In this document: positions 8,302 through 17,285 of the stretch, piece after piece
Layout of the letters: each line of letters begins with the position of its first letter
Numbering within the stretch: position 1 is the stretch's first letter
NCBI GenBank assembly: GCA_021531775.1
Contig: JAFBIU010000009.1
Coordinates: 1 to 64,000, forward strand
Origin: Parabacteroides distasonis
Lineage (GTDB): Bacteria > Bacteroidota > Bacteroidia > Bacteroidales > Tannerellaceae
Length of the DNA: 64,000 bases
Reading direction: 5' to 3'
Translations under genes and position numbers: made by a program
The notes under the pieces: model-generated
Seen by the model: only the letters and a program-made list of their open reading frames with translations
Databases searched by the model: none
Told to the model about the DNA's origin: nothing

Positions 8302-9756
8302 ATGTCAGCAGAAATTAAGAATTTATCTCCGAAGCCTGTTTGGGACTACTTCTATAGTCTTACGCAAATTCCGCGTCCGACAGGACACATGGAGGCTGTG
8401 ACTCGTTTTGTTGAGTCGGTGGGTAATGCTTTAGGATTGGAGACCTTGCGCGATGGGGTGGGGAATGTGCTGATCCGTAAGCCGGCATCACCGGGTCGAG
8501 AGAACCACAAGACCGTTACGCTCCAGGCTCATTTGGATATGGTGCCTCAGAAAAATGCCTCTGTAAAGCATGATTTCCTGACCGATCCGATTGATGCCTA
8601 CGTGGAGGATGGTTGGGTGAAAGCCCGCGGAACAACGTTAGGTGCCGATAATGGTATCGGAGCTTCATTGGCGTTGGCTGTGCTGGCAGACGATACGTTG
8701 GAACATGGACCGATCGAGGCCCTGTTCACCATTGATGAGGAGCAATCGATGGATGGGGCTTTCGGATTGAAGCCCAATTTCCTGCAGGGTGACATCCTGT
8801 TGAACTGCGATTCCGAAAAGGAGGGAGAGCTGATTGTCGGTTGTGCGGGTGGTGCTGATCTGAATATCTCGTTCCAATTCAAGGAGGATACCTATATTCC
8901 GGAAGGGGATGTGGCTGTGAAGATTACCTTGTCTGGTCTGAAAGGTGGCCATTCGGGTGTGGATATTCATTTGGGCCGTGCGAATGCCAACAAGTTGATG
9001 TTCCGTTTCTTGAAAGAGGCCGTTTGTGATTATGGAGCCCGCTTGTCGGCTGTCGAGGGTGGTAATATGCGCAATGCAATTCCGCGTGAGGCATGGGCCA
9101 TCGTCACGATTCCGGGTGACAATGTAGAGGCTCTGTGGGAATTGGTATCAGATTATCAGGAAATGTATCAGGTTGAATATGCCGGTGTTGAATCGGGTAT
9201 CCGTTTTGAGGCTGAGATGACGGAATTGCCGACCACGTTGATTCCGGAAGAGATTCAGGATGATTTGATCAATGCCATCGAGGGGTGTCAGAATGGGGTG
9301 ATCAGCATGTTGCACGATTTTCCCGGTACGGTCGAATCCTCTTCGAACCTGGCAATTGTCAAGACATCGGATGAACTGATCGAGATTAAGATCTTGGTGC
9401 GTAGTTCGTCCGAGACACGGAAAGAGGCGGTATGTTCCAGCTTGGAGAGTATCTTCTCAATGGCCGGAGCGAAGGTGGAGATTCCCGATGGCTACAATGG
9501 ATGGCAACCCAATATCCATTCACCGATGTTGCAGGTGATGAAGGAGGTGTATCAGGAGTTGTTTGCTGTCGAACCGGCCGTCAAAGTGATGCATGCCGGT
9601 TTGGAGTGTGGCATCATTCAGGGAGCCTATCCCCAAATGGATATGATTTCGATCGGACCCGATTTGGAGTATCCGCATTCACCGGATGAACGGGTACGCA
9701 TCGAATCCGTCGCCAACACGTGGCGCTATATTACGGCAGTTTTGGCAAAGATTTAA
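8302..9756 (+). CDS. pepD: Aminoacyl-histidine dipeptidase (PepD, M20 family)
   Basis: 484 residues, cytosolic di-zinc peptidase that splits Xaa-His dipeptides such as carnosine. Metal and catalytic signatures: LQAHLDMVPQKN (His and catalytic Asp), TLGADNGIGASLALA (bridging Asp), TIDEEQSMDGAFGL (general-base Glu-Glu pair) and VMHAGLECGII (final His). The lid domain begins near SGLKGGHSGVDIHLGR. ATG 8302 is preferred; GTG 8296 is two codons upstream in frame. It ends at a shared terminator opposite nagB. Confidence 0.95.
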   Translation: MSAEIKNLSPKPVWDYFYSLTQIPRPTGHMEAVTRFVESVGNALGLETLRDGVGNVLIRKPASPGRENHKTVTLQAHLDMVPQKNASVKHDFLTDPIDAYVEDGWVKARGTTLGADNGIGASLALAVLADDTLEHGPIEALFTIDEEQSMDGAFGLKPNFLQGDILLNCDSEKEGELIVGCAGGADLNISFQFKEDTYIPEGDVAVKITLSGLKGGHSGVDIHLGRANANKLMFRFLKEAVCDYGARLSAVEGGNMRNAIPREAWAIVTIPGDNVEALWELVSDYQEMYQVEYAGVESGIRFEAEMTELPTTLIPEEIQDDLINAIEGCQNGVISMLHDFPGTVESSSNLAIVKTSDELIEIKILVRSSSETRKEAVCSSLESIFSMAGAKVEIPDGYNGWQPNIHSPMLQVMKEVYQELFAVEPAVKVMHAGLECGIIQGAYPQMDMISIGPDLEYPHSPDERVRIESVANTWRYITAVLAKI

Positions 9757-9777
9757 GCGTTGGTGAGCATACATAAT

Positions 9778-9810
9778 AAAGCCCGAAGAACCCATCGTTC
9801 TTCGGGCTTT
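9778..9810. terminator. Bidirectional terminator between pepD and nagB
   Basis: Perfect 14-bp arms, AAAGCCCGAAGAAC (9778-9791) and its complement (9797-9810), flank a 5-base loop. Arms begin with AAA and end with TTT, so it can act on both convergent genes. Confidence 0.92.
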
Positions 9811-9839
9811 CCTATATATTATATATAGGTATAGCAGAT

Positions 9840-10652
9840 TTACTTCAACAGGGTACTCGGGCAGAGATTGTCTTTCTCGATATCCTTGAAATAGTTGTAC
9901 GTACCCACCTTGATTTCTGCACAAGCGGCTTCGTCGCAGACAATGATTCCCTTCGGATGCAGCTGCAAAGCTGTGATGGTCCACATCTGGTTAACCGCAC
10001 CCTCTACTACCTGCTGCAAAGCACGTGCTTTGTTGTGGCCGTTTACCATGATCAATACCTCTTTGGCATCCAGTACGGTACCCACACCTACTGTAACGGC
10101 AGTCTTCGGCACTTTGTTGACATCGTTGTCGAAGAAACGAGAGTTGGCAATGATGGTATCTGTTGTCAATGTCTTCATACGTGTGCGAGAAGCGAGAGAT
10201 GAACCCGGCTCGTTGAAGGCAATGTGACCATCCGGGCCAATACCGCCCAAGAACAGATCTACCCCACCGACAGCCTTCATGGCAGCTTCATAAGCAGCAC
10301 ATTCAGCTTCTACATCTTCAGCATTTCCGTTGAGGATGTGTACATTCTCCGGATTGATGTCAATGTGGCTGAAGAAGTTGTTCCACATGAAAGAGTGGTA
10401 GCTTTCGGGATGTTCCTTCGGCAGACCTACATATTCATCCATGTTGAAAGTAATCACATGCTGGAATGAGATAACACCCTGCTTGTTCAGCTCGATCAGG
10501 TTCTTGTACATGCCGAGGGGAGAAGAGCCGGTCGGCAGACCCAATACAAACGGCTTTTCAGCTGTCGGATTGGCTTTCTTGATTTTGGCGGCTACATAGT
10601 TAGCTGCCCACTTAGATAATTGTTCGTAATTCGGTTCAATGATCAGTCTCAT
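9840..10652 (-). CDS. nagB: Glucosamine-6-phosphate deaminase
   Basis: 270 residues, about the size of E. coli NagB. It converts glucosamine 6-phosphate to fructose 6-phosphate and ammonia, the entry of amino sugars into glycolysis. Seen: [17 protein letters not shown] (phosphate-binding N-terminus), [17 protein letters not shown] (catalytic Asp region) and [19 protein letters not shown] (ring-opening Asp-x-His and Glu). It lies 23 bases downstream of the flavodiiron gene, last in a four-gene minus-strand run. No nagA is present in the window. Confidence 0.97.
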   Translation of the reverse strand: MRLIIEPNYEQLSKWAANYVAAKIKKANPTAEKPFVLGLPTGSSPLGMYKNLIELNKQGVISFQHVITFNMDEYVGLPKEHPESYHSFMWNNFFSHIDINPENVHILNGNAEDVEAECAAYEAAMKAVGGVDLFLGGIGPDGHIAFNEPGSSLASRTRMKTLTTDTIIANSRFFDNDVNKVPKTAVTVGVGTVLDAKEVLIMVNGHNKARALQQVVEGAVNQMWTITALQLHPKGIIVCDEAACAEIKVGTYNYFKDIEKDNLCPSTLLK

Positions 10653-10675
10653 AATTTTGTATTTTTAATGGATTG

Positions 10676-11869
10676 TTAGACGTTCTTCAACTTAGTGGCC
10701 ATGGCTTCACCCAAAGCGATACATTCAGCATAGCTGGCCTCTTTCATGCCTTGCTTTTGCTCGACGGGTGTGCCCACGATTTCCCATTTCATCTTTTCAC
10801 CAAAGGCGGCCAGCTGTTTGCAAGCGGCACCTGCCCATGAGAAGGAGCCGAAGTAACCAAAGAGACGGCCTTTCACTTCACGCAACTCGATCTTGTTCAA
10901 GATCGCCTCAACCTCGGGGAAGAGCTTGTTGCTATAGGTCGGGCTGCCGATGATGACACCTTTGTATTTGAATATATCTTTCAGGATGTATGAGGAGTGG
11001 CTCTTGCTGACATTGTGCATGACGATGTTCTTGATACCTTGATCCGCCAAGGAGGAAGCGATGGCTTCGGCCATCTGTTCCGTATTGCCGTACATACTGC
11101 CGTAAATGATGACTACACCCTCTTCAGCCTCGTAGCGACTCAACTGATCGTAGATGGCAATGGCCTTGGCTGCTTCTGCACGCCAGACCGGTCCATGGGT
11201 CGAACAGATGGTCTTGATTTCCAGTCCGGACAATTTTTGTAAGGCACGTTGTACCGGGTTGCCATATTTGCCGACGATGTTGGCATAATAGCGGATCATC
11301 TCTTCCCAATAATGTTCGGTGTTCATGTCCTGGTCAATGACCGCTCCATCCAGTGTGCCGTATGTGCCAAAGGCATCGGCAGAGAACAAGATCTTGTCAG
11401 TTGCATCGTAGGTGACCATCACTTCCGGCCAGTGTACCATCGGAGCAGCATGGAAAGAGAGCTGGTGACGACCAAGCGACAGCTGGTCTCCATCCTTGAC
11501 TTCGTACAACCCATCCTGTATGCCGTGGAATCCCTCCAGCATACCGAAGGTCTTGCTGTTACCGACGATCTGTACATTCGGATACAGTTGGCGGAGCAGG
11601 CGGATGCTACCCGCATGGTCCGGCTCCATGTGATCAACGATCAGGTAGTCCAACGGACGGCCTTGCAAAGCGTCTGCCACCTTCTTCAAGAAGACGTCTG
11701 CATAGCATACATCTACCGTGTCGATTAAGGCTGTCTTCTCATCTACAATCAGATAAGCGTTGTACGACACCCCGTAAGGCAGCGGCCACATGCCCTCGAA
11801 GAGCGCTTTCTGGCGATCGTTGACACCTACATAATAAACCTGTTCGGCTATTTCCTTTAATTTATACAT
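10676..11869 (-). CDS. FprA-type flavodiiron protein
   Basis: 397 residues. The N-terminal metallo-beta-lactamase-like domain holds the di-iron ligands in DHMEPDHAGS and the later STHGPVWR. The C-terminal flavodoxin domain (from about residue 255) begins VVIIYGSMYGNTEQMAEAI, an FMN-binding loop, with GSPTYSNK and GSFSWAGAACKQ further on. Such proteins reduce O2 or NO in anaerobes and protect them during oxygen exposure. No rubredoxin domain is attached. ATG 11869 follows an in-frame TTG at 11872. It lies 5 bases after the lgt stop, so the two share an operon. Confidence 0.95.
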   Translation of the reverse strand: MYKLKEIAEQVYYVGVNDRQKALFEGMWPLPYGVSYNAYLIVDEKTALIDTVDVCYADVFLKKVADALQGRPLDYLIVDHMEPDHAGSIRLLRQLYPNVQIVGNSKTFGMLEGFHGIQDGLYEVKDGDQLSLGRHQLSFHAAPMVHWPEVMVTYDATDKILFSADAFGTYGTLDGAVIDQDMNTEHYWEEMIRYYANIVGKYGNPVQRALQKLSGLEIKTICSTHGPVWRAEAAKAIAIYDQLSRYEAEEGVVIIYGSMYGNTEQMAEAIASSLADQGIKNIVMHNVSKSHSSYILKDIFKYKGVIIGSPTYSNKLFPEVEAILNKIELREVKGRLFGYFGSFSWAGAACKQLAAFGEKMKWEIVGTPVEQKQGMKEASYAECIALGEAMATKLKNV

Positions 11870-11874
11870 CAACT

Positions 11875-12708
11875 TTAGATTTGATTATTTGATTTATGAA
11901 TTCTGATAGCTCGCCAAATACAGAAGCATCCGAGCAATACGAAGGGGATACTGAGCAATTGCCCCATATTGAGCAACATGCCCGCTTCAAAAGCCTCTTG
12001 GTCGTTCTTGACAAACTCGACGAAGAAGCGTGAACCAAATACCAGGATCATGAAGATACCGAAGATCAGCCCCTCTTGTTTCCAGGCCTCTTTTCGGAAA
12101 TAGAGCCAGAGACAGACTACGAAGGTGATCAGATAGCAGGTCGCTTCGTACAACTGGGTCGGGTGGCTCGGCAGTGAAAAGACCGGTTCGGCCCCTGCTT
12201 TCCATTGATGCAGGTTCTCGATGAAACGGAATCCCCAAGGGAGTTCTGTCGGATGTCCATATATTTCATGGTTCATCAAATTCCCCAAGCGGATCATGGC
12301 AGCCACAAGCCCTGTAGGAACCACTAACTTGTCGAATGTCCAGAGCATGCTCTTGTGGCTGACACGTTTCGAATAGTAATAAACAGCAATGATGATGCCC
12401 AATGTACCGCCATGGCTGGCCAGTCCTCCTTCCCATATTTTCAGGATCTCCACCGGGTTGGCAAGGTAGTAATCAGGTGCGTAAAACAGACAATGTCCCA
12501 AACGGGCACCAATGACAGTACCCAACATGGTATAGATCAACAACGAGTCGATCCATGCGGGAGGCAATTGTTCTTTCTTCCACATCTGCTCCACAATCCA
12601 ATATCCGATGGCAAAACCAATGGCAAAAGCCAATCCGTACCAGCGGATTTCACGTGCTCCGATGGTAAATATGGCCGGATCGGCCATCCATGTAACAAAG
12701 TCCAACAT
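11875..12708 (-). CDS. lgt: Phosphatidylglycerol-prolipoprotein diacylglyceryl transferase
   Basis: 277 residues with seven membrane helices. It attaches diacylglycerol to the lipobox cysteine of prolipoproteins, the first step of lipoprotein maturation. Key motifs: GARLGHCLFY, MIRLGNLMNHEIYGHPT (the Lgt signature RxGNxxNxEIxG), HPTQLYEA and GSRFFVEFVKNDQ. It feeds the many lipoproteins of this genome, including SusD1, SusD2 and the GH43 in this window. It is tightly packed between ddh (14 bases) and the flavodiiron gene. Confidence 0.97.
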   Translation of the reverse strand: MLDFVTWMADPAIFTIGAREIRWYGLAFAIGFAIGYWIVEQMWKKEQLPPAWIDSLLIYTMLGTVIGARLGHCLFYAPDYYLANPVEILKIWEGGLASHGGTLGIIIAVYYYSKRVSHKSMLWTFDKLVVPTGLVAAMIRLGNLMNHEIYGHPTELPWGFRFIENLHQWKAGAEPVFSLPSHPTQLYEATCYLITFVVCLWLYFRKEAWKQEGLIFGIFMILVFGSRFFVEFVKNDQEAFEAGMLLNMGQLLSIPFVLLGCFCIWRAIRIHKSNNQI

Positions 12709-12722
12709 CCTGTCTGAATTTA

Positions 12723-13619
12723 TTATACTAATCGTTTGATCAAACTTTCTTTCTCACCATACAGCATGTCGATGATCGGCAATTCGATGAGCGTATAGGC
12801 TCCCGGCTGCTGTTTCAGGCTGGCACGAGCGACGGAAACCAGCACCTGGGCGGTCAGTGCCGGGTTATTGATCTTCATGTCAAATTCGATGAGCTGGTTC
12901 TGTGTCTTACCGGAAACACCTTTACGCACCAGATTGACACCATGACCCATATCCAACAGATTGTCAACGCTCTCTACCTGCATCACATGTGTTTCATCGT
13001 GTGCGAAATAGTCATCTGCCTTGATGGCTGCTGCCACCTGTTTGAAGTCGTAACCCTCTTTGACTTCGATATAAACCATCCGACGGTGTACGCCTGTACC
13101 CAACGGAATTGTCATGCTCAATGCGGCTTTTACGCCTTCGATGGCCTTGACTGCCACTGTATGACCCATGCTCATACCCGGACCGAAGTTTGTATAAGTG
13201 ATGCCTTTGGGAACCATAGCTTCCAACAAGGCACGTACTACTGAATCGGTTCCCGGATCCCAACCGGCAGAGATGACAGAGACGGCATTGTGGGCTTTTG
13301 CCACTTCGTCCAACGAACGACGTAACTCAACGATACCACCGTGAATGTCGAAACTATCAACCGTATTGATACCCATGGCTAAGATTTCTTTGGCAAAGTG
13401 TTCGACCTGACGTGTGGGAGTGGCCAAGATGGCTACATCCACCTGTTCCAATTTTGCTACACTGTCGGTAACCGTGTAGGCTTTCAATTCGGCCGGAACG
13501 TCGTTCGGATTACGACGTACTACACCTGCTACTTCAAAATCTGGAGCTGCTTCCAGCGCTTCCAGTACATATTTTCCAATATTGCCATATCCAACGATGG
13601 CTGCTCTAATCTTCTTCAT
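12723..13619 (-). CDS. ddh: Meso-diaminopimelate D-dehydrogenase
   Basis: 298 residues. NADPH-dependent enzyme that interconverts meso-diaminopimelate and tetrahydrodipicolinate, a one-step branch of lysine and peptidoglycan precursor synthesis. The Rossmann start KKIRAAIVGYGNIGKYV is followed by family motifs DSFDIHGGI, SVISAGWDPGTDSV and the substrate region TNFGPGMSMGHT. The usual length is 320-326 for the Corynebacterium type; about 295-300 is normal in Bacteroidetes. A TACCTTTG box on the minus strand (13656-13649) is the likely -7 element. Confidence 0.95.
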   Translation of the reverse strand: MKKIRAAIVGYGNIGKYVLEALEAAPDFEVAGVVRRNPNDVPAELKAYTVTDSVAKLEQVDVAILATPTRQVEHFAKEILAMGINTVDSFDIHGGIVELRRSLDEVAKAHNAVSVISAGWDPGTDSVVRALLEAMVPKGITYTNFGPGMSMGHTVAVKAIEGVKAALSMTIPLGTGVHRRMVYIEVKEGYDFKQVAAAIKADDYFAHDETHVMQVESVDNLLDMGHGVNLVRKGVSGKTQNQLIEFDMKINNPALTAQVLVSVARASLKQQPGAYTLIELPIIDMLYGEKESLIKRLV

Positions 13620-13968
13620 ACAAAAGTTATACTTTATTCTATCAAGCGCAAAGGTACGAAAAAATCAACATGCGCATACATTACTTACCCTCAGAAAAAG
13701 AAAGGAATATGCTCTTTCTGCCAATAAGCAGAGTTTGGCGTACACGGACGATCGCAACGATTGGATCATTACTCTCTATGTTGTGGCAGGTACAGGATGC
13801 TTTTTTTTGAGCTGAAGATATTGTAGGACCTTATAAAATAGCCGTTTGTATAAGCGTTATTACTCCGAGACCGTGATTTTTTGAAAAAAATGGCCTCAGG
13901 GTATTGTGTATTCAAAAAAACTACTTACCTTTGCACCGCAATCGAGAGAGATGCGATAGAAAATACAG
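13620..13968. promoter_or_regulatory. Intergenic region with ddh and tRNA-Asp promoters
   Basis: Contains a minus-strand -7 box for ddh (13649-13656, no clear -33) and, at the right end, a complete promoter for tRNA-Asp: TTG at 13904-13906, a 19-base spacer and TACCTTTG at 13926-13933. The middle holds no open frame that looks coding and no strong hairpin. Confidence 0.6.
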
Positions 13969-14042
13969 GGTGCGTTAGTTCAGCTGGTTAGAATACATGC
14001 CTGTCACGCATGGGGTCACGGGTTCGAGTCCCGTACGCACCG
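13969..14042 (+). tRNA. tRNA-Asp (GTC)
   Basis: The seven-base acceptor stem GGTGCGT pairs with ACGCACC (14035-14041). Anticodon stem CATGC/GCATG encloses loop CTGTCAC with anticodon GTC. The T arm ACGGG-TTCGAGT-CCCGT is perfect. The discriminator is G at 14042; no full CCA is encoded. Confidence 0.97.
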
Positions 14043-14045
14043 CAG

Positions 14046-14081
14046 AAAGTCCCAAAGAACAAACTTTGGGACTTTTTTTTT
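14046..14081 (+). terminator. Terminator of tRNA-Asp
   Basis: AAAGTCCCAAAG (14046-14057) and CTTTGGGACTTT (14064-14075) form a perfect 12-bp stem, followed by a run of T to about 14081. Confidence 0.92.
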
Positions 14082-14144
14082 ATATCATACAGATGCTGTA
14101 TGTGCAGGGGGAATATTAGTAACACTATAATAAATTGAGTAAGC

Positions 14145-14978
14145 ATGATACAATTAATCATTGATGCAAGAGTTGAACTCATCTTGAAGCGGCTTTTCGA
14201 GGAGGGGTCCCAATTGGGTATTACTTTGGTAAAGGCTCTCATGGTCTTTTTGGTGGGGCGGATATTGATCAATATGTTGAACAAGTTAGTTCGGCGTATT
14301 TTGGCCAGACGACAGATAGATCCTTCTATTCGGACCTTTGCCAGTAGTTTGGTCAATGTGGTGTTGACCATCCTGTTGATTGTTTCGGTGGTAGGTGCCT
14401 TGGGTGTTCAGACTACTTCCTTTGCGGCTCTGTTAGCTTCCGCCGGTGTGGCTATCGGTATGGCTTTGAGTGGTAACCTTTCTAATTTTGCCGGTGGCTT
14501 GGTCATCCTTTTGTTTAAGCCCTATAAGGTGGGTGACTATATAGAGGCTCAAGGAAGCGGCGGTGTGGTACGTGAGATTCAGATTTTCCATACGGTATTG
14601 ACCACACCGGACAATAAGGCCGTCTATATTCCCAATGGCTCGTTGAGCAGTGGAATGGTGACTAATTTCAGTCGTGAGCAGACACGTCGTGTCGATTGGG
14701 TATTTGGTGTTGAATATGGTAGCGATTTTGAACAGGTCAAGCAATGCTTACTCCGGATTCTCGAAGCGGATGACCGCATCTTGAAAGATCCCCAGCCTTT
14801 CATTGTCTTGGGGGCATTGGCAGAGAGTAGCGTGAACCTGACGGTACGCGTATGGGTGAAGAGTGCTGATTATTGGGATGTCTATTTCCAGACGATTGAA
14901 ACAGTCTATACGACATTCAACAAAGAGGGCATCGGTTTCCCGTTCCCGCAGTTGACTGTACATTCGGCTCGGGATTGA
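14145..14978 (+). CDS. Small-conductance mechanosensitive channel, MscS family
   Basis: 277 residues, the size of E. coli MscS. It has three hydrophobic helices in the first about 120 residues; the pore helix TM3 is glycine/alanine-rich (FAALLASAGVAIGMALSGNL). The cytosolic beta domain follows: LVILLFKPYKVGDYIEAQG, VVREIQIFHTVLTTPDNK and IPNGSLSSGMVTNFS, the MscS signature. It opens under membrane tension to release solutes on osmotic downshift. It appears to be a single-gene unit; no clear promoter was found between the tRNA-Asp terminator and the ATG. Confidence 0.95.
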   Translation: MIQLIIDARVELILKRLFEEGSQLGITLVKALMVFLVGRILINMLNKLVRRILARRQIDPSIRTFASSLVNVVLTILLIVSVVGALGVQTTSFAALLASAGVAIGMALSGNLSNFAGGLVILLFKPYKVGDYIEAQGSGGVVREIQIFHTVLTTPDNKAVYIPNGSLSSGMVTNFSREQTRRVDWVFGVEYGSDFEQVKQCLLRILEADDRILKDPQPFIVLGALAESSVNLTVRVWVKSADYWDVYFQTIETVYTTFNKEGIGFPFPQLTVHSARD

Positions 14979-15068
14979 TATGGTCCACAAAAGGGCGAGG
15001 TTTGTTCAAAAAGGGGATTGGTTGGTTCGAATGTTACTTTTCAAGTCGGTTAATCCGTAGAATCCTCG

Positions 15069-15174
15069 TACCTTTGCGTATAGAATGATAAAAGGAAATT
15101 CTCGACTTTATTTTTACTTTAGTATTCATTTAGATGAGAAAGGCTGTATTTCGGGATGAGATACAGCCTTTTTT
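15069..15174 (+). ncRNA. Candidate small RNA or 24-codon mini-gene with promoter box and terminator
   Basis: TACCTTTG (15069-15076) matches the -7 consensus, though no TTG lies at the -33 spacing. About 60 bases later comes a perfect hairpin, AAAGGCTGTAT (15139-15149) and ATACAGCCTTT (15161-15171), with six T on the plus strand. The transcript would be about 90 bases. ATG 15085 opens a 24-codon frame ending at 15159 inside the hairpin, with no recognisable product. The hairpin could instead simply end mscS transcription. Confidence 0.35.
15139..15174 (+). terminator. Intrinsic terminator after mscS/candidate sRNA
   Basis: Perfect 11-bp stem (15139-15149 with 15161-15171) and a T run on the plus strand. 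It may also stop the convergent glycosyltransferase cluster, whose last stop is at 15196, though the minus-strand T tract is weaker. Confidence 0.85.
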
Positions 15175-15195
15175 CAAATCTATCGGAGTGTTTCT

Positions 15196-16179
15196 TTACT
15201 TTAATCCAGCCATCCAACGGAAATAATCACCACACGTGATTGGGAACAGCATGGCACGCAGGATGGATAAGAGAGGGTTCTTTTCAGGTACATAGAAAAG
15301 CTTGTGCCTGCATTTTACACAAAGTCGCATTAACTGGAGATGGTTCCATAGACCCGTCTTTGAAAAATGATAGGCTAATTGTTGTGCATCTTGTTTATAG
15401 GTCCCTTCGTCTGGAAAGTCACTCAGAAAATCATACACTTTGGCAAAATAGCGTTGGATATGCGGACGTAAGATCCGGTATTCTCGGAATGTTCGTTGCA
15501 GGGTACGGAAAGCATTCCCCAGGGTTTTCCGATTGTCCAATGGTTTTCCGTAGGTGGCTGCTGACAAATGACGACGTTGGTGGACCAATACTTGGTCGCA
15601 GAAATGGATGCGCTTATAGATGGCAGCTCCTACTTGAAATAGGTGATCGTACATGAAACAATCCAGTCCTTTGTTCAAATCCGGGATCATTGTCAAAAAG
15701 TCCCTACTCAATAATTGGGTATGTCCTGGTAAAGAGCCAACAAATAGTAGTCTTTCAAGTGAGAGATTGGGAATCCGATGGTCAAATTGGATGGGTACAC
15801 CCCCTTCTGCAAAGGGTTTTGAAAAACCGGAGGAGAGTAGGTTGTCATCAATCGATTCCATTTGCCATTCAATTTTCTTGGCTTCCCAAATATCGTCTTG
15901 ATCGGCAATCGCAATGTAATCGCCTGTTGTACGTTGGATGCAAGTGAGGAAATTGGCATTGATACCCAAAGCTGGGTTATTCTGATAGACCTGGATGAAT
16001 GGGTAGCGTTCCGCATACTCCAGCAGGATCTGCATCGTTCCGTCTTTGGAATGATCGTCTTGTATGATCACTTCATCAATCGGGTAGGTTTGATTCACAA
16101 TGGAATCCAACTGTTCCCGAATATATTTTTCGCCATTGTATGTACACATGGCGATGGATACTTTTTTATTCAAGTTCAT
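15196..16179 (-). CDS. Glycosyltransferase family 2
   Basis: 327 residues. GT-A fold start VSIAMCTYNGEKYIREQL with EVIIQDDHSKDGT (nucleotide-binding Asp pair) and YIAIADQDDIWE (the DxD-like metal site). This is the pattern of O-antigen rhamnosyl- or glucosyltransferases; donor and acceptor are unknown. No transmembrane helix is evident, so it probably works at the inner face of the membrane. Last gene of the glycan cluster; its start overlaps the upstream GT4 gene by four bases (ATGA). Confidence 0.9.
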   Translation of the reverse strand: MNLNKKVSIAMCTYNGEKYIREQLDSIVNQTYPIDEVIIQDDHSKDGTMQILLEYAERYPFIQVYQNNPALGINANFLTCIQRTTGDYIAIADQDDIWEAKKIEWQMESIDDNLLSSGFSKPFAEGGVPIQFDHRIPNLSLERLLFVGSLPGHTQLLSRDFLTMIPDLNKGLDCFMYDHLFQVGAAIYKRIHFCDQVLVHQRRHLSAATYGKPLDNRKTLGNAFRTLQRTFREYRILRPHIQRYFAKVYDFLSDFPDEGTYKQDAQQLAYHFSKTGLWNHLQLMRLCVKCRHKLFYVPEKNPLLSILRAMLFPITCGDYFRWMAGLK

Positions 16180-17285
16180 AATTCTCGAAGAAGATTTTGC
16201 ATGTACTGTGCATATGACATTTGCATTTGATTTGGTTTTACCGTAACCTGTTGTAACAGGGCTGTTTGGGAGAGTGCCATACGAAGCTTTTGTGCCAAGT
16301 CTGCTACATGATGTGGATCAAACAGAGCCCCGTTCACACCCTCTTGAATCAAACAGGCAGCACCAGCTGCAGAGGAACACAAGGTGTAGCAACCTGCCAA
16401 TAACGCTTCGTTCACAACAGCACCAAAACGTTCATAGTAACTGGGGAGAATGAAGATTTGTCCCAAATTGTAGTAGGCATGTAAGGTAGCACCTTCCTGT
16501 TTCCCTACAAAAATGACACGCTTTTCCAATCCGTAAGCAACCACCTTTTGTTGTAACGCTTGTTGCTCTTCTCCTTCGCCAACCAATAGTAAGATGGCAT
16601 CTGGATACTCCTCTTTGATTTGATTCAATGCTTCCAGTAGGAAATGGAGGTTCTTGATAGCTATCAGACGCCCTACAAAAAGGAGTATTTGTTGGCCTTT
16701 TTTGAATTGCTGGTTCCAGATATTTTGCGAGATAGGTAAAGCTTCGCACAATTGAGCTCGAACTTGCTCATCTTTTTGGATGATGGGAAAATATAAAAGC
16801 CTACCATATCGTTTGAGATGTGTTTGATACCAATTGAATATGGACAAGTTGGTTAAGATGATTCCATCTAACCTTTGTACCAATAGGCTGCGCGACCATT
16901 GTTTGATCAGTCCCTCGGTTGCTGCGGTTCCACAACTGTCATCACAAATGGAAATGACTTCCAGTGAACGTTGAAAGAGCCATTTGTAGAGTAAAACCAG
17001 TACAGTCGTCAGGTTGTATTCACTACAAATCACCAGATCTGGTTTAGTCTGTCTGAGGATGGAGAGGATTTGCCAACGGAGATTCTTGATTCCGAACAAT
17101 CCTTTCTTAAGATAATGTGGTGTAAAATGAAGCCGATCAATCAATGCTTGTTGCTTGAAAGACTGCTCCAATACATTATGGAATTCAAAATAGAATTCGG
17201 CATCGAAAGCATCGTTAAGTGAATTAAAGAAATCCACTCGATATGGTGCAATGGCTGGATGAAATAGGACAACTTTTTTTTTCAT
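16176..17285 (-). CDS. Glycosyltransferase family 4
   Basis: 369 residues. GT-B fold: the N-terminal half begins KKKVVLFHPAIAPYRVDFF; the C-terminal half has QQILLFVGRLIAIKNLHFLL, LLLVGEGEEQQAL and ILPSYYERFGAVVNEALLAG, the GT4 E-x7-E nucleotide-sugar region. The start at 17285 is fixed by ATGA overlaps with the genes on both sides. The sugar is unknown. Local sequence looks AT-rich compared with lgt or mgtE. Confidence 0.9.
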   Translation of the reverse strand: MKKKVVLFHPAIAPYRVDFFNSLNDAFDAEFYFEFHNVLEQSFKQQALIDRLHFTPHYLKKGLFGIKNLRWQILSILRQTKPDLVICSEYNLTTVLVLLYKWLFQRSLEVISICDDSCGTAATEGLIKQWSRSLLVQRLDGIILTNLSIFNWYQTHLKRYGRLLYFPIIQKDEQVRAQLCEALPISQNIWNQQFKKGQQILLFVGRLIAIKNLHFLLEALNQIKEEYPDAILLLVGEGEEQQALQQKVVAYGLEKRVIFVGKQEGATLHAYYNLGQIFILPSYYERFGAVVNEALLAGCYTLCSSAAGAACLIQEGVNGALFDPHHVADLAQKLRMALSQTALLQQVTVKPNQMQMSYAQYMQNLLREL

